From Himantopus leucocephalus (taxonomy: Eukaryota > Chordata > Aves > Charadriiformes > Recurvirostridae), in the NCBI GenBank assembly GCA_003993805.1, contig RSEF01000003.1, positions 106,056,138 to 106,120,137 on the forward strand: DNA of 64,000 nt, written 5' to 3'. Below are positions 1-10,850 of this stretch, piece by piece (positions within the stretch are counted from its first letter, which is position 1; each line of letters opens with the position of its first letter). Under the pieces are notes generated by a model. It was not told where the DNA came from, made no database searches, and saw nothing but the letters and a program-made list of their open reading frames with translations. The translations under genes and the position numbers were made by a program.

Positions 1-55
1 GTCTCACCAGAGTAGAGTAGAGGGGAAGAATCACCTCCCTTGATCTACCCAGCTG
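1..55 (-). mobile_element. CR1 LINE fragment at window edge
   Basis: The first ~45 bases (CTCACCAGAGTAGAGTAG, then GGGG..ATCACCTCCCTTGATCT) resemble the reverse complement of the avian CR1 reverse-transcriptase region, where the consensus reads as a 'tctcaccag..gagtacagggg..gatcacctccct' stretch. The match fades after about position 50. This is probably the tip of a copy that continues beyond the left edge, inside a PIGR intron. The family assignment comes from memory of the consensus and the piece is short, so confidence is modest. Confidence 0.4.
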
Positions 56-571
56 TGCCCCAGGTCTGTCACACATTTCAGGACTGAGCTCTCTATGCTG
101 CTTCACTGCCTGCTCCATAGTGGGGTTTCTCCCAGAGCCTTCTTGCCAGGCGTCGTGCCATGAGTTTGCACTGTGCTCTGGGCCTTGCCCAGCAGCGTGG
201 TGCCATCCTGCACGCCGTGGAGCTGTGCACGGGCTTGGCTCGCACAGCCACAGCTGAGGATTGGAGACACAGGCAGTCCTGCCCTCTGACTGCACCCATC
301 TCCCTAAATTTTAGCGGCTGAGAGAGGTCAGCAGTTTCTAAGCAATGCTTGTGACTTTAAGATGACATTTGTTTAATCTGATTTTCATGACAGATTCTTG
401 GTCAAAAAATTCGCTCTGTAAGATGAGAGGGGAAAATGAAAACTGCTGTTTCCTAAAAGCATGGAGCATCTTGAGCCTTTAGACACTAGACAGACTATTG
501 GTGGACCCTTATTAAAAGGGGAAAAAAGTAAAATAAAATAATACTTTCAGGAGCCCCAAGACTGTAATTAC
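56..571 (-). other. PIGR: PIGR intron after the domain-1 exon (partial)
   Basis: This is the intron downstream (leftward) of the Ig domain 1 exon. It starts at the donor GTAATTAC, whose G is position 571. I see no second Ig exon on the minus strand: there is no Cys...Trp-Cys...Tyr-x-Cys pattern in an open frame. The next PIGR exon must therefore lie beyond the left edge, making this intron longer than about 570 bp. Confidence 0.6.
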
Positions 572-904
572 CTTTAGAAACATCCAGGCTGACTTTGTGG
601 GAGAGCCCTCTCCCATTGATACCAACTCCGCACTGGTAGGTGCCTGCTTCTGCCATTGTAAGCTGGGAGATGTCAATCTGGAAGTTTTCTGCCAGTGGGT
701 AGTCAGTGATGGAGACTCTGCCTTGGTAGCCTGGAGCAGTGTAGCCGTTGGTGGAGACAATGGTCATGCAGCCTGTGGCTGATTCCCTGCACCAATACTT
801 TCTGTCGTGTCTGTTCACGCGGGTGGGAGGGTAGAAGCATTTCACGGTAACGGACCCGTTGACCAGACCATATACCTGCCGTGGTCCAAACACAGGGCTT
901 GAGA
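572..904 (-). CDS. PIGR: Polymeric immunoglobulin receptor, Ig V-type domain 1 exon
   Basis: This exon encodes domain 1 of pIgR, the epithelial receptor that binds J-chain-containing polymeric IgA/IgM and carries it to mucosal surfaces, where the cleaved ectodomain is secretory component. The 333-nt exon has acceptor TTGCAG|TCTCAAG on the minus strand (exon start 904) and donor AAAG|GTAATT (exon end 572), phase 1 at both ends as is usual for Ig exons. Visible motifs in order are SSPVFGP at the start, an NGS N-glycosylation sequon, the first canonical Cys in VKCFYPP, PPTRVNRHDRKYWC (the CDR1 region and first Cys of the extra disulfide), GC nine residues or so later, DISQL, and GTYQCGVGINGRGLS, which holds the second canonical Cys and the CDR3 region. 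The closest recalled match is human pIgR D1 (PPTSVNRHTRKYWC, CGLGINSRGLS). FCMR, FCAMR or CD300 relatives are less likely because the CDR1 and CDR3 motifs are pIgR-like. No stop or frameshift is seen. Confidence 0.93.
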
Positions 905-1146
905 CTGCAAGAGGAGAACATGTTGGCTGTAAATGTCAGCTATGCTACACAACCCGGCGGGACTGCAGGGCAGGGCGGGTGTACCGGGGCAAGCGAGGAC
1001 CCTGGTCTTGCGGTTTGACAGGTCCCGTGGCAGTGATGGGCACTGATGGGGTAGAGACACTCCGTGAACCGCACTCCCCCCTTAGTAATGCCACTTCTGG
1101 TCTTTGGCCACCCACAAGACCTGTGCCCCAGACAGGTTACACTTAC

Positions 1147-1242
1147 TTGATGCCTTGGAGGGGTATCTGCTGCTTGCTGATTCAGCTGGGAGGAAGGTGA
1201 GCAGGAAGATGAATGCTAGTAAAGTCATTTTTCTTGCATTCC
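1147..1242 (-). CDS. PIGR: PIGR signal-peptide exon (5'UTR end plus first 27 codons)
   Basis: On the minus strand, acceptor CCATTTCCAG (its G at 1243) is followed by 14 nt of 5'UTR and an ATG at 1228-1226. The coding part encodes a classical signal peptide, MTLLAFIFLLTFLPAESA, then SSRYPSKAS, and ends one base into the next codon at donor CAA|GTAAGT (exon end 1147). Joining to the exon starting at 904 keeps the frame (A+TC = Ile) and runs into SSPVFGP. The intron between them is 242 bp. Human PIGR has the same arrangement: a non-coding first exon, then a short signal-peptide exon, then the D1 exon. The segment between signal peptide and D1 is roughly ten residues longer than in human; I see no alternative GT donor inside the exon that would remove it. 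The signal peptide cleavage site is not certain. Confidence 0.88.
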
Positions 1243-1924
1243 CTGGAAATGGCACAGAAGTTCATGAATAATCACATTTGCAAAATGATTAAGTTAAATC
1301 ATCAAGTGATCTAATAATCCTCATGCCTGAAGGATATGTGGGTTGTGGCTACCTGAGCTAGAGAGAAATATAGCATTTAATCACTTCTGCCAAGCAACTG
1401 AATGGGGAAAAAGAGAGCTGATAACTCTGGTCTTGCCTGTGCTGCTGCATGGCATCGTGGCTGCCCGTGGGTCTCATCCCAACACCCCAGTCTTCCCTTC
1501 TGTAAAACGGGTGGATTTGTTCTTATGAAAAACTTGGTTAATGCAATGCCTACAAGCCACCAGTGTGTCCGTCAGAGTAGAGTGCCCCAGGGACAGTGTC
1601 CCTTGGGCAGGCAACAGCGGTGGTGTGCACAGCAAAAAAGCTATTTTGGCCAAATCAGAAATGATATCTGGTTTGATACTTGTAAGTGGGAACAGCCCAC
1701 CACAAGGCTGAAGTCCAGAAATGGTCTGAAAGCCACTGAGCCCTGGCAGGCATGAGGGTCAGGTGGCAACCTGCAGCTCAACTGCTCACTTGACCCTTGC
1801 CAGGAGATAACACTTCTAATACCTGGGGTCATATTTTTTTTTGACGTTGCTCATGCAGTGAAAGGAAGGCTTGTTCACCTGTAAGCCTGAGTGCCAAAAC
1901 CACTCCTTAGGCAAACCTGCTCCC
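1243..1924 (-). other. Upstream PIGR intron or 5' flank
   Basis: This lies 5' of the signal-peptide exon on the minus strand. Because that exon begins with a splice acceptor, at least one non-coding exon should lie further right, but I could not recognise it or a promoter. The short open frames on both strands here show no known motif. Confidence 0.4.
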
Positions 1925-2160
1925 ACAGAATAGTTTGGTTTGGAAAGGACCTTTGAAGATCATCCAGTGCCACCCCCTGCCCTGGGCAGGGACACCTCCC
2001 CCCAGCCCAGGGTGCTCCAAGCCTGGCCTTGAACACCTCCAGGGATGGGGCAGCCACAGCTTCTCGGGGCAACCTGGGACAGTCCCTCACCACCCTCACA
2101 AGAAAGAGCTTCTTCCTTATGTTCAAATTTCTTCCTCATGTCATAGAGCAGAGTTCCCAT
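1925..2160 (-). mobile_element. CR1 LINE, 3' end fragment
   Basis: Read on the minus strand, the end of this block is the CR1 3' tail: GATCTTCAAAGGTCC followed by TTTCCAAACCAAACTATTCT. On the plus strand the element begins with ACAGAATAGTTTGGTTTGG and continues through the typical 'cccagggtgctccaagcctggccttgaacacctcc' stretch (given here in outline) to about 2160. It is 5'-truncated, as nearly all CR1 copies are. It lies upstream of PIGR in the same orientation. Confidence 0.9.
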
Positions 2161-5100
2161 CTGAACCCTCTGTTTAATCACTGCTCTTTTTTAATCTGAT
2201 CTCTTCAAGGATATGCAAGAGAAAAAGGGTAATATTTTCACCTAATATTTTTTTCTTTGCTCAGCTGCTGGTAAAGTTAGTGAGATGAAGGGATCTAGCC
2301 CTCACCCCTGCCCCTCCAAGAATAAGACTTAAACCAGTAAAGCACTGTCCCACCTGCATATCCAACAAACCTACTGCACCAAAATTAACCCTTGCCCAGG
2401 ACTCAAAATCATGGCTGTTGGGGAATGTCAAACCAAACTGCATGTCTCTTGAAATGTGTCTAATCTTCAGGATGAGTATTTCTGACCTTCCCCTTGTTTT
2501 GGATTGGGTGATGGCTCAGAGGAAGCCAAAGCTCTTAATTCTCTAAACTGTTGTCTTTGGCCTGAACTGAGTGTGCTGTTGGACGCTGCATGGTGCGGTG
2601 GTGGGAATGTGCATTTCCTGAGCATGGCTGTTGATCTACCTGTGTACACCCAGTTCTAGAGAAGATGAGAGGTGCCAAGTCTTTATAAACATTCAGAGGA
2701 ATTTGATTTCAGGGTGTCAAGTGACACAATTTTATTAAGGGCAATTCCCGGTAGAAGAAAAAGACTTTTATTTCCGTGTTAAGATGAAAGGTGTTCTGTT
2801 GTGCTTTCTTCCTTGTATTGTGATTTCTAATTGCTCGGTGGCCACTTGTCCATGGCTAATAATTAACTTACTGAGCATGAAAAATGCTCTTTCATACATA
2901 TCCCAGAAGTAGCCAGCAAAACAAACATAACATATTCAGCAGAAAGCAAACAATATGGCACAAAAAGGGCCTTGATATTTGCCCCTTGCTAACAGCAGTT
3001 CCTCTGGCTGATGGTCACCTCGCTGCCCTCCCACCCCTCTCTCTGCAGTGCAAGCACGATCCCAGTTCAGCTTTCCCCTTCTTGGCAAAATGTGAATAAT
3101 CTCTTAGTCCGATTCCTTCCCAAAGCAATTGGCTACTTCAGGGTTACAGACAACATCATTTTTTCAGGTAGGGAAGGGTTACCTACACTTCTTTTTTTTT
3201 TTTTTNACTTTTTTTTTTTTTTTTTTTTGAAAGAAAGATATAGCTGTGTCCAGAAAGATGTGTGCAAGAGTGGTGGCATCAGGGTCTTCATATGCGTGTT
3301 AAAGCAGGAAAGAATTTTTGCATCTCTGTCTCTGAGGACGTGTGTGCATTTGTGCTTGTGTGACCAACATCTGCAGCTTCTGCAGCTCGGAGTTGCCTCT
3401 AGTCCTGTTTTCTCAGATGTGGTTAAAACCTTCCCCCACTCACTGAATGCATGGAGAAAACTCCCATGTATAGCAAGTCCGAGCAAGCACAGCCACTGGT
3501 TACGTAAAAATCTGTGCTGTTACTTCCATGCTGATCCACTGAGCTGGATGGCTGGAAACCCCCTTTCTGCTGCTGGCACTGTGTTGCACTCCGAGTGACA
3601 CGTTCGAGCCCACAGAAATGGCACAAACAAGCTTTGCTGGTCGCTCTGCAAGGAGCAAGCGCTGTTTGAGAATTTCATCAAGCTCTTGGTAAAAGTGCTC
3701 TAGTTCCTTCTTGCTTTCAAAGAAGATTTGCTGCTGGATTTGCTGTCTCTACTCAGAGCACAAGTTCTAAACCTCAGAGCTCCAGGGAAGATAGAAGGCT
3801 GCCGAGCTCATGTGAAAGGGAATGCAAGTAAGTGTCTGTGAGAGTGATTTGTATTCCTGCTTCTGCAGAGGGAGGGGGAGTAGGAAGGAGAAGAGAGATG
3901 GGACAGCAAAGGCTTGCAGGGTGCTATAGAAGAGCCAAGAGGCTTGAAACCAGAGGGAAATGCCACATATGCTATCTCCAGAGCAGCTGGGAAGCAAGCT
4001 TAGGGCAAGTGTGCTGGTAGGTCTGCAGTGCTCTTATCCTGCTGCGTGCCCAGGGACGGTGCGGGCTGAAGAACCAGTGCTGGAGGGGGCGAAGTGCCGG
4101 TGCACAGCCTGTATTCCTCCTGCCGCTCAGCTGCACCTTCTCACCTGTCTATTCTAACTTTTCAGGAGAAGAGAAAGGGGAAAAAATAGTGCTCCTTTGT
4201 TTTGTATTGGTGAAATCTTTCCTGGAGCTGGCAGTGGAGGCAAGGGTTCATTTTGGGCTTCATATACAGGCGCACAACCGTATCAGTATGTGCCTTCTCC
4301 ATCTGGCAGCACCACCTGCTTCAGAGAAAGATGTAAAAATCTGCCCTAGGCAGTGATGCCATGACTGGTCCTGAGGGGTTTCCCTAAGTCCTGGTGGGGT
4401 TCTGGTGGTGGGCACGAAGCACGAGGCTTGTGCAGTGCTCCCACTACCTTCCAGCAGAAGCTGCGTTTGGTCACCCTGTACGGGAACAGTCGCATTGACT
4501 TTGCAGACGACCGATGATCCTCCACCAGTTTTTCCTGGGGGCTGCGTGACATGGCTGGTTTGGACTCAGTTGCCACATTGGGTTCCCCTCTGCTTGTGTC
4601 CACATCTCCTGCCTCCCCCTCTTGCAGGCACTGACCTGCCTGCTCGGGAGCCTGCGCTGGATTTCTGATCGCTCTCGGAGCAGAAGGACTGAGTGTGTGA
4701 CACCACGGTGTCCCCATGGACTGATGGACACTGGAAACCTCCTCTGCAGGGAAAACCTGGTCCTGCCACACCACAACAGGACGGGTCACCAGGACCTCGT
4801 TTGGTGGCCGATGTGCGTGGCACTGTGCAGGTCGGCGCCCGCAGCCCACTTTGCGTGGCCATCGGAGCTGCTGCCTGCGCCAGAGCTGCCAGGCAGGAGG
4901 GACTGCGGAGCCTGATGGGCTGAGAGAAACCTGGACACACGATTTGTGCCACATATGTCCATGCAGGCAAAGGAGGTGCTGATTCTGATGCTTTGCACCA
5001 GCGTTTTAAGCTGTCTTAAACCTGATGCATTAACTACCTAGTGAGAAACTGTCTGCAGGGCAGTGCGATGGACTGGGCAGGAGGGAAAGCACAGAGGGAA

Positions 5101-6639
5101 CCCAGTCCTTGCCGCTAGGAAGGTGTCTCTGAGAAGCTGCTCTGCAGCGCGGGGCGAAGAAGTGGTGGGTGGGAAGCGCTCTGGGCAGCCGCATTTCGGG
5201 CTCCAGCTCGCCCGCACTGTGGGGCCAGTGGCTGTAGAGCGCGGGCTGTCTGTGTGGTTAGTTTAAAACATTTTGATAGATGAAGGAGGTCGAGGGGGAT
5301 GAAAAGCTTATATTAGCTCTCCCCCTCTCCCCTCACTGCGCAGGACTTGCAGAGAAACAGCCGCGGGGAAAGCTTTGGCTGCACGGACGTGCGTGTCTGG
5401 TGCTCGCAAAGTCCCCCCTGCAGCCAAAGGGCCGTGTCCCCTCCTGGTGTAAACCCCCAATTCCTTGTTGCAACAGTGGTCCCCTCTGGATTACTGTCAG
5501 CTGTGGACTGGGGCTGTACTCCTTTTTCTTTGGTTTTTTTTAGATGCAACTCAAATCTTGGTTTTTTTGAACTTTCATTTTCGCATCATCGAAATTGCTG
5601 GCTTCCTTCTCTTCCCTGTCCCAGCGTAACAGGGTTTGAGGGTTTAGAGCACAGACCCAGTATTACAGCTGAAGTCAGCAGGTGGGAGTTTGTGTGTTGG
5701 TGCACGAGCTTTCCACTCTTAACCCAGGCCTCTGCACACCACTGTCGCCAAGATCAGGGCGATGGCATTGTCTCCTCTGGGACACTTTGCCAGGCGGGGG
5801 TGGCTCTGTGCTCTCTAGCTGTTTGCAGTGTGCCAGCGTGTTCGTGTATAACGCAACAGGGATTTCAAAGAATTATATTGTACAAAACCAGAACAGGATA
5901 GGCTAATCATTAGCAAGATTCATACTAACAATTCAAAATGTTTAGTTGTAATATGCTTTAAAAGAGAAGACCTAGCCGTCACCAGGTGAATGGCATTAAC
6001 TTTCTCCTAGTCGCCTATTTCCATGCTGGGCTTGAGTTGCCATGTTCATGACCAAGAGCTTGGGGACCGCTGCTGAAACCCCCACCGAGAGCGACTGTGC
6101 AGGTGTGCGAGTGCATGAGAAACACGGAAAGTGTTAATAAAACCCAACTGCATACTCATACTGCAATGACAGGTTAAAAACTCATTACAACTTGTAACAG
6201 GTTTCTGTAATTTGGATTTTGTTGGGTTTCTTCCGACCACATAAGAGCATTAGAGCTTGGTGTGTGCATGCGCTGCACTGAAGGGGCTTTGCTGGTTCGT
6301 GCCAAGTGAGACACGGACGGGCCGCAATGCAGGTTCAGTGTGAAAAGCCAGGCAAATGGAAAAATTACAGGGTCTTTTACAACAGCCTTTTTTCCTGCTT
6401 TCCAACTCAAGACAGCTAAGTGTTTTTGTCACTTAGTATCATCTTCAGAATTAATAACACTATCTGTTTTGATTTGGTACATTGTGTGTTCTTAAACCTC
6501 TGCTGCATTACACCTCCACTGAGTGTCAAAGAAATTATAATGCTGTGTGTAAAGCTCTGGGGAGGTTACACCCCCTTAAACCCTGCAGTCAGTCTCCCTC
6601 GCCTGTATGGACATCTCTTTGGTGTCTCCATCTGTAGAA
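2161..6639. other. Non-coding stretch, no gene recognised
   Basis: This is mixed-composition DNA. A T-run interrupted by a single N lies at 3191-3229. Several frames of 100-200 codons are open on both strands at 4350-4970 and 5280-5900, but they overlap each other antisense, contain no recognisable domain and have low-complexity composition. I regard them as chance. No tRNA-like B box or LTR was seen. Confidence 0.5.
3191..3229. repeat. Poly-T tract with an embedded single N
   Basis: Two T-runs are separated by N at 3206 and AC. The lone N inside a homopolymer suggests an unresolved base or joined contigs rather than biology. Confidence 0.85.
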
Positions 6640-6928
6640 AGTAACAAGCAACTCCCAAGTAACCGGCAACAGGACAAGAGGAAATGGCCTCAGCTTGTGC
6701 CAGGGGAGGTCTAGATTGGATATAAGGAAAATGTTCTTCACTGAGAGGGTTGACAAGCACGGGAACAGGCTGCCCAGGGAAGTGGTTGGTTTACCATCCC
6801 TGGAGGTATTGAAAAGATGCGTAGACGCGGTGCTGAGGGACATGGTGTTGCGGTAACTTGGCAGTGCTGGGTTAACGGTTGGACTTGATTATCTTAAAGG
6901 TCTTTTCCAACCAAAACCATTCTGTGAA
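6640..6928 (+). mobile_element. CR1 LINE, 3' end fragment
   Basis: Plus-strand CR1: it starts near CAACTCCCAAGTAACCGGC, contains the GACAAGAGGAAATGGCCTCA and CTGCCCAGGGAAGTGGTTG signatures, then GGACTTGATTATCTTAAAGG, and ends with CCAACCAAAACCATTCTGTG. The terminal ATTCTATG-type repeat is reduced to a single imperfect unit, so the copy is fairly degraded. Confidence 0.93.
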
Positions 6929-8315
6929 AGTGGTTCATGGTGCTTTTGCAGGGCTGTGGGAGGTTGGTCTGGAGTAGCTATGGTATGAGATCTCCCTGGT
7001 CTGGGTTTCCCAGTCTACTGTGTGTGGATACTCTTCTGGATCCCCCCAGTGCCGAAAGCACTGCAGGATTGGCCTGGGTTGGGAACACCACCTTCCTCTC
7101 CAGCGCTAGCGTATGCCTGCATTTTGAAATTGTGCTTTCAGGTTTCCAGCAGAAAGTGCTCTCAGAGCAGGTCAGCGCTTCTAAATATCACTCATCACAA
7201 GACCTCCTCTGGGTTTCCGTGGTGCTTTTGTGACTCTATCAGCCCTATGGAGCAATATCTTCAGGTTTATAATGATTTGAAAGAGATCAGGACCTGACCC
7301 CAGAGCTATGCAAACCTGAGCAAGCAGCTGCTCTTGCTGGGTATGAGATACCACAGTGCAGTTCCCAAATTCTGCTGACTCAGCTGCAAGGTTGAGCTCT
7401 GAGAAACCAGTACACTCCTCCTGCAGCTTGCCAGGGATCAGCATGGTCCAATCCATTAGCTATTAACTATTGCTCTTAACAATGACCAGTGTCAAGGACG
7501 TGCTATGGGATCAATGAAACACAAAGATTTAGTTGCCACACTTGTAATTCTGGCCTAGGAGTCCTGTTTTGTAGAATGTGTACTGTTATTCAAATATATG
7601 AGAAATAACAACATACAGAATGGAGTAAATGTTTTTCCTGTCAAATCCCTTTAAAGCAAGGCCCACTAACGCCGTGAGTAAGCTGGACAGATGCAAACTG
7701 CTGAGCAGCACTGTAAGGAGGAGCGCTGGCACATGTGCTAGGAGTGATTTATGGAGGTGCTGAAGATGCGTGTGCCCAGAAGAAGGGCACAGCAATCGGC
7801 TTCTTGCTGCACAGGGCTGGGGCTATCTACAGCTTTATGCTGCCCATCGAGATCGCTGCACAGATGGCCTTATTGTGAGCTTTGTTTGCTGTAGTGGGAT
7901 GGAGAAAAGCCACCGATCCACTTGGACAGAACATTTTCATGGAGTTATGAATAAGCAATCAAATTTAAGATAAAAGATCAGGCTGACCTAAACATGTAGA
8001 GAAAAGAAATATTTCCTGTTCCAGACCGATGCCTCCTTTACAATAAGGAAAGAATAAGTAGGAGGTGCTAACTTTGTGATGGAGTGAGCAGAAATAGCTA
8101 GGCAGATCTTATTGAAGATTATCAGGATTTACTAAGAAATCGGCAGTTTTTAGGAATTTCGGCAGTACTTGTGACCCTCCTAGCTAAGGATGTTTGTAAG
8201 TGACACTTAAACACTGTCCTATATGAGGAATATATTTTGGAAAACAAATGAAAAAGAATAACCAGCCAGCCCTCCACGGTAGTGACTGAAATTCCTGCTG
8301 AGATTATGCTGCTGG

Positions 8316-8401
8316 CCTAATTTTATGTTCCTTTAAGCTGCTAGATGTACCATAAACTAACTTGTGACCTAATTTTATGTTTCTTTAAGGTGTTAGATAG
8401 C
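8316..8401 (+). repeat. Diverged 52-bp tandem duplication
   Basis: The block CCTAATTTTATGTTCCTTTA (from 8316) recurs as CCTAATTTTATGTTTCTTTA from 8368, each followed by AG(C/G)TG(C/T)TAGAT. The spacing is 52 bp. It looks like an old local duplication. Confidence 0.7.
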
Positions 8402-8521
8402 CCAAGTTAGATACTTCTTGCTTTTCAGATAAGACTATCATGGTTCATTTGTTTCTTACTTTTTTTTTTCTTGTCTCTTGAGTTAGAAAGTGAAACCAAC
8501 TTCAACACTATTAACTATTAA

Positions 8522-8857
8522 CTATTCTTCTAGTTCAATACTGCCAATATTGCAAGGAGCAGGAACTTGCTATGATCCAAAAGCACTTGTTGTACAGCCA
8601 CAGTCTGTACCATGACGATTGCTGGATGGATGTATGGCGCCAGTGTGCATATCATTAGCAGCGGCACAACTGCTATTAGGAGGTGGTATTTCTCTGTACT
8701 TCAGATGAAATGTATTGAGTCCTACACGAATGTTTCCTTTGCTGAGTAAGAATTCAGGTGTGTAGAATCCCCCTCCGCCCTTTGCCATTGGTATAAACGT
8801 GGCAGGAGTCTGGCAGCTTTCTCTTGTTTCAGTTTTAGGACACCATATACATCCCAT
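8522..8857 (-). pseudogene. Unrecognised coding-like fragment with internal stop
   Basis: On the minus strand 95 codons are open from an ATG at 8857 to a TAG at 8572-8570, then 15 more codons follow in the same frame before a second TAG (8524-8522). The translation is of ordinary, non-repetitive composition with GGGGFYTPEFLLSKGNIRVG near residue 29 and KYREIPPPNSS further on; after the stop comes QVPAPCNIGSIELEE. The codon immediately before the ATG is a stop (TAA) and no good splice acceptor precedes it. An A-run (T10 on the plus strand, about 8461-8470) lies about 50 nt beyond its 3' end, which could be the tail of a retrocopy. I do not recognise the protein. It may be a fragment of a processed pseudogene, or a chance frame. 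Confidence 0.35.
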
Positions 8858-10810
8858 TTACTTATGGTTCAGTCAAGCTAGACAGCTCTTCAGAGCTCGT
8901 TTAGGATAACCATAAAAATTCCCTTCTTAAATGTCAAAATCCGCATCCCTATGATTATCTGTGTTGTGAGTCAAAATAATGACCATAGATTAATTTGCAA
9001 TAGTTCAGATTAGTACAGTAATATTTACTAACATTTGTTATTTTCTATGTTAAAACTTAATGCAAACATTGTAATGGTAATTAACCTTTTTCTCTAGAAA
9101 GGAAAGATTAAAAATCTGCTGCAGAGAAGCAAACACAGACTTCCTAAGCCTGATCCTATGCTTCTGACCTTCTTTTAAAGAAAACTGTCCCCCACCAGCA
9201 AGACCTGTTCACTGCTGTTTCAGAACTGCTGCTTCCCTTCACCCGTGTGAGGAACAGTCCTTAAAGGTCTCTCAGGATTTGTATTCTTCTCCTTCTCCAT
9301 CTCAAAGCGGTAGTACAAAAGGTTTTGCATTTCAGAATGACAATGAAGAAGCATTACTTACACACCGAGTTACTTCTGCAGACTGTTTTGTACTTCTTGC
9401 TTTTCCTTCGAGACTGAGCGCTCCTAGGTTTGCTGGTGTCTCGGTGGCTGACCCCAGGACCTCCTGCGAGTGTCCTGTGTCTCTCCTGCAGCCGGACACT
9501 GGACTCTGGCAGTGCCAGGCTGTTTTAAATACTCCTCGTACCTCTAGCCCTGCATTTCCACCTGTTGTGCCTTAAAGGAATAGCATCCAAAAACTCTGGC
9601 AAGTGAGCACCACCCCACGTGAGAGCGGGGAAGGCAATGCCCATCCCAGCTCTGCTGTCACTTTGAGGGTGCAGGTTGTTATTCACCTCCTGATTACACA
9701 TTGCACAACAGTCACCCCAAGTGTGGGCTTCTGGACACGGTCGCGGGCACCTCTGCCTCCTTTCGGAAGGGTGGCTGCTGGGGGTCGGGTCCATTCTGCC
9801 TCCTTCAGAAAGGAGCCTGATGGCTGCTTGGGGTCAGGTCCATGGAAGGTCTTCTGCTCTGCTGGGAGCAGGGTACCTGTGAGCCAGGATTCTGTGTGGA
9901 CAGGATGCAGGTAGCCAGGGTGGCTGTGACTCCTTGGCTTGAAGACGGGTGCCCACACCTGACATAAAGACCCTGGGGAAGCCTTATGGGGTCTGGGTCT
10001 AGTGGAGTACGCAAGGGTCCAGCCAGCCCCCTCCTCTGTTGGCATTGCAACATCACCCTTGAGTGTGACAGCGTTTCCCATCGCCCCGGGCAGGAGAACC
10101 CCTTGCTGCAAGGACTGACCTTGCCTTCTGGTCTTATGATACCCCCAACCAACAGTGGAATAACTTTGTAGGGCAAAACCAGGAGTTTGTTGTGCGTTTG
10201 GGGTTTTTTTTAAGCTGTTGCATATTTTTTTGGGAAAGCAATGTCCCTAAGAAGGCGCCGGTTGGCTCCCCTGGTGCAGCAGGTCTGCCTGTCCTCCCTG
10301 CTCTCTCCAGCCCCTGTGCGTCCCCTCAGCCTCACGCGAAGAGCCGGAGTCTGGGTGGGCAAGGGTTGGTCTTGGCTGTGCAGAACAGGGACATTGTAAG
10401 CTCTTTAAAATGAAAAATGGATCTTTGCTGCCGTCTTCAACCTCACTTCTCTCCTGCTGTAGGCATGTCAGGGGCCCAAATACGAACCGTACGAGAAAGT
10501 AAAATTAATGTAGATGAAAGTATTTGTATTATGTGGGATGAATCATTAACTTGGTTTACCTTGTACTAATGATGCAAAAGCAGTGATTTCTTCTAACTAG
10601 GGGGTCACATGAAGCTTTTCTCATGTGCTCTCGGTGAAAGGCGTTGAGCTTAAAGAGGATGGCAGCTCCAGGCCTTCCTGCCGTGCCTGAGAGCAGCGAG
10701 ATCCTGACCTGGAGCTGGGACGTTTACCAAATTTGTCAGATCTTAAAGCCAGCCTTGGAAGTACCTTTCCCCTAGCTAAGGGTGAGCTCCTTTCTTTCTG
10801 TGAACGTGCA

Positions 10811-10850
10811 GCTTTTGAGGTGAGGAAGGAGCTTTTGAGGTGAGGAAGGC
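10811..10850 (+). repeat. 20-bp perfect tandem duplication (2 copies)
   Basis: GCTTTTGAGGTGAGGAAGGA at 10811-10830 is repeated at 10831-10850 with only the last base changed. It looks like a recent slippage or duplication event in non-coding DNA. Confidence 0.85.

Noticed and set aside
4346..4970. 202- and 134-codon minus-strand frames.
   Set aside because: Several frames are open at once on both strands, with no recognisable motif.
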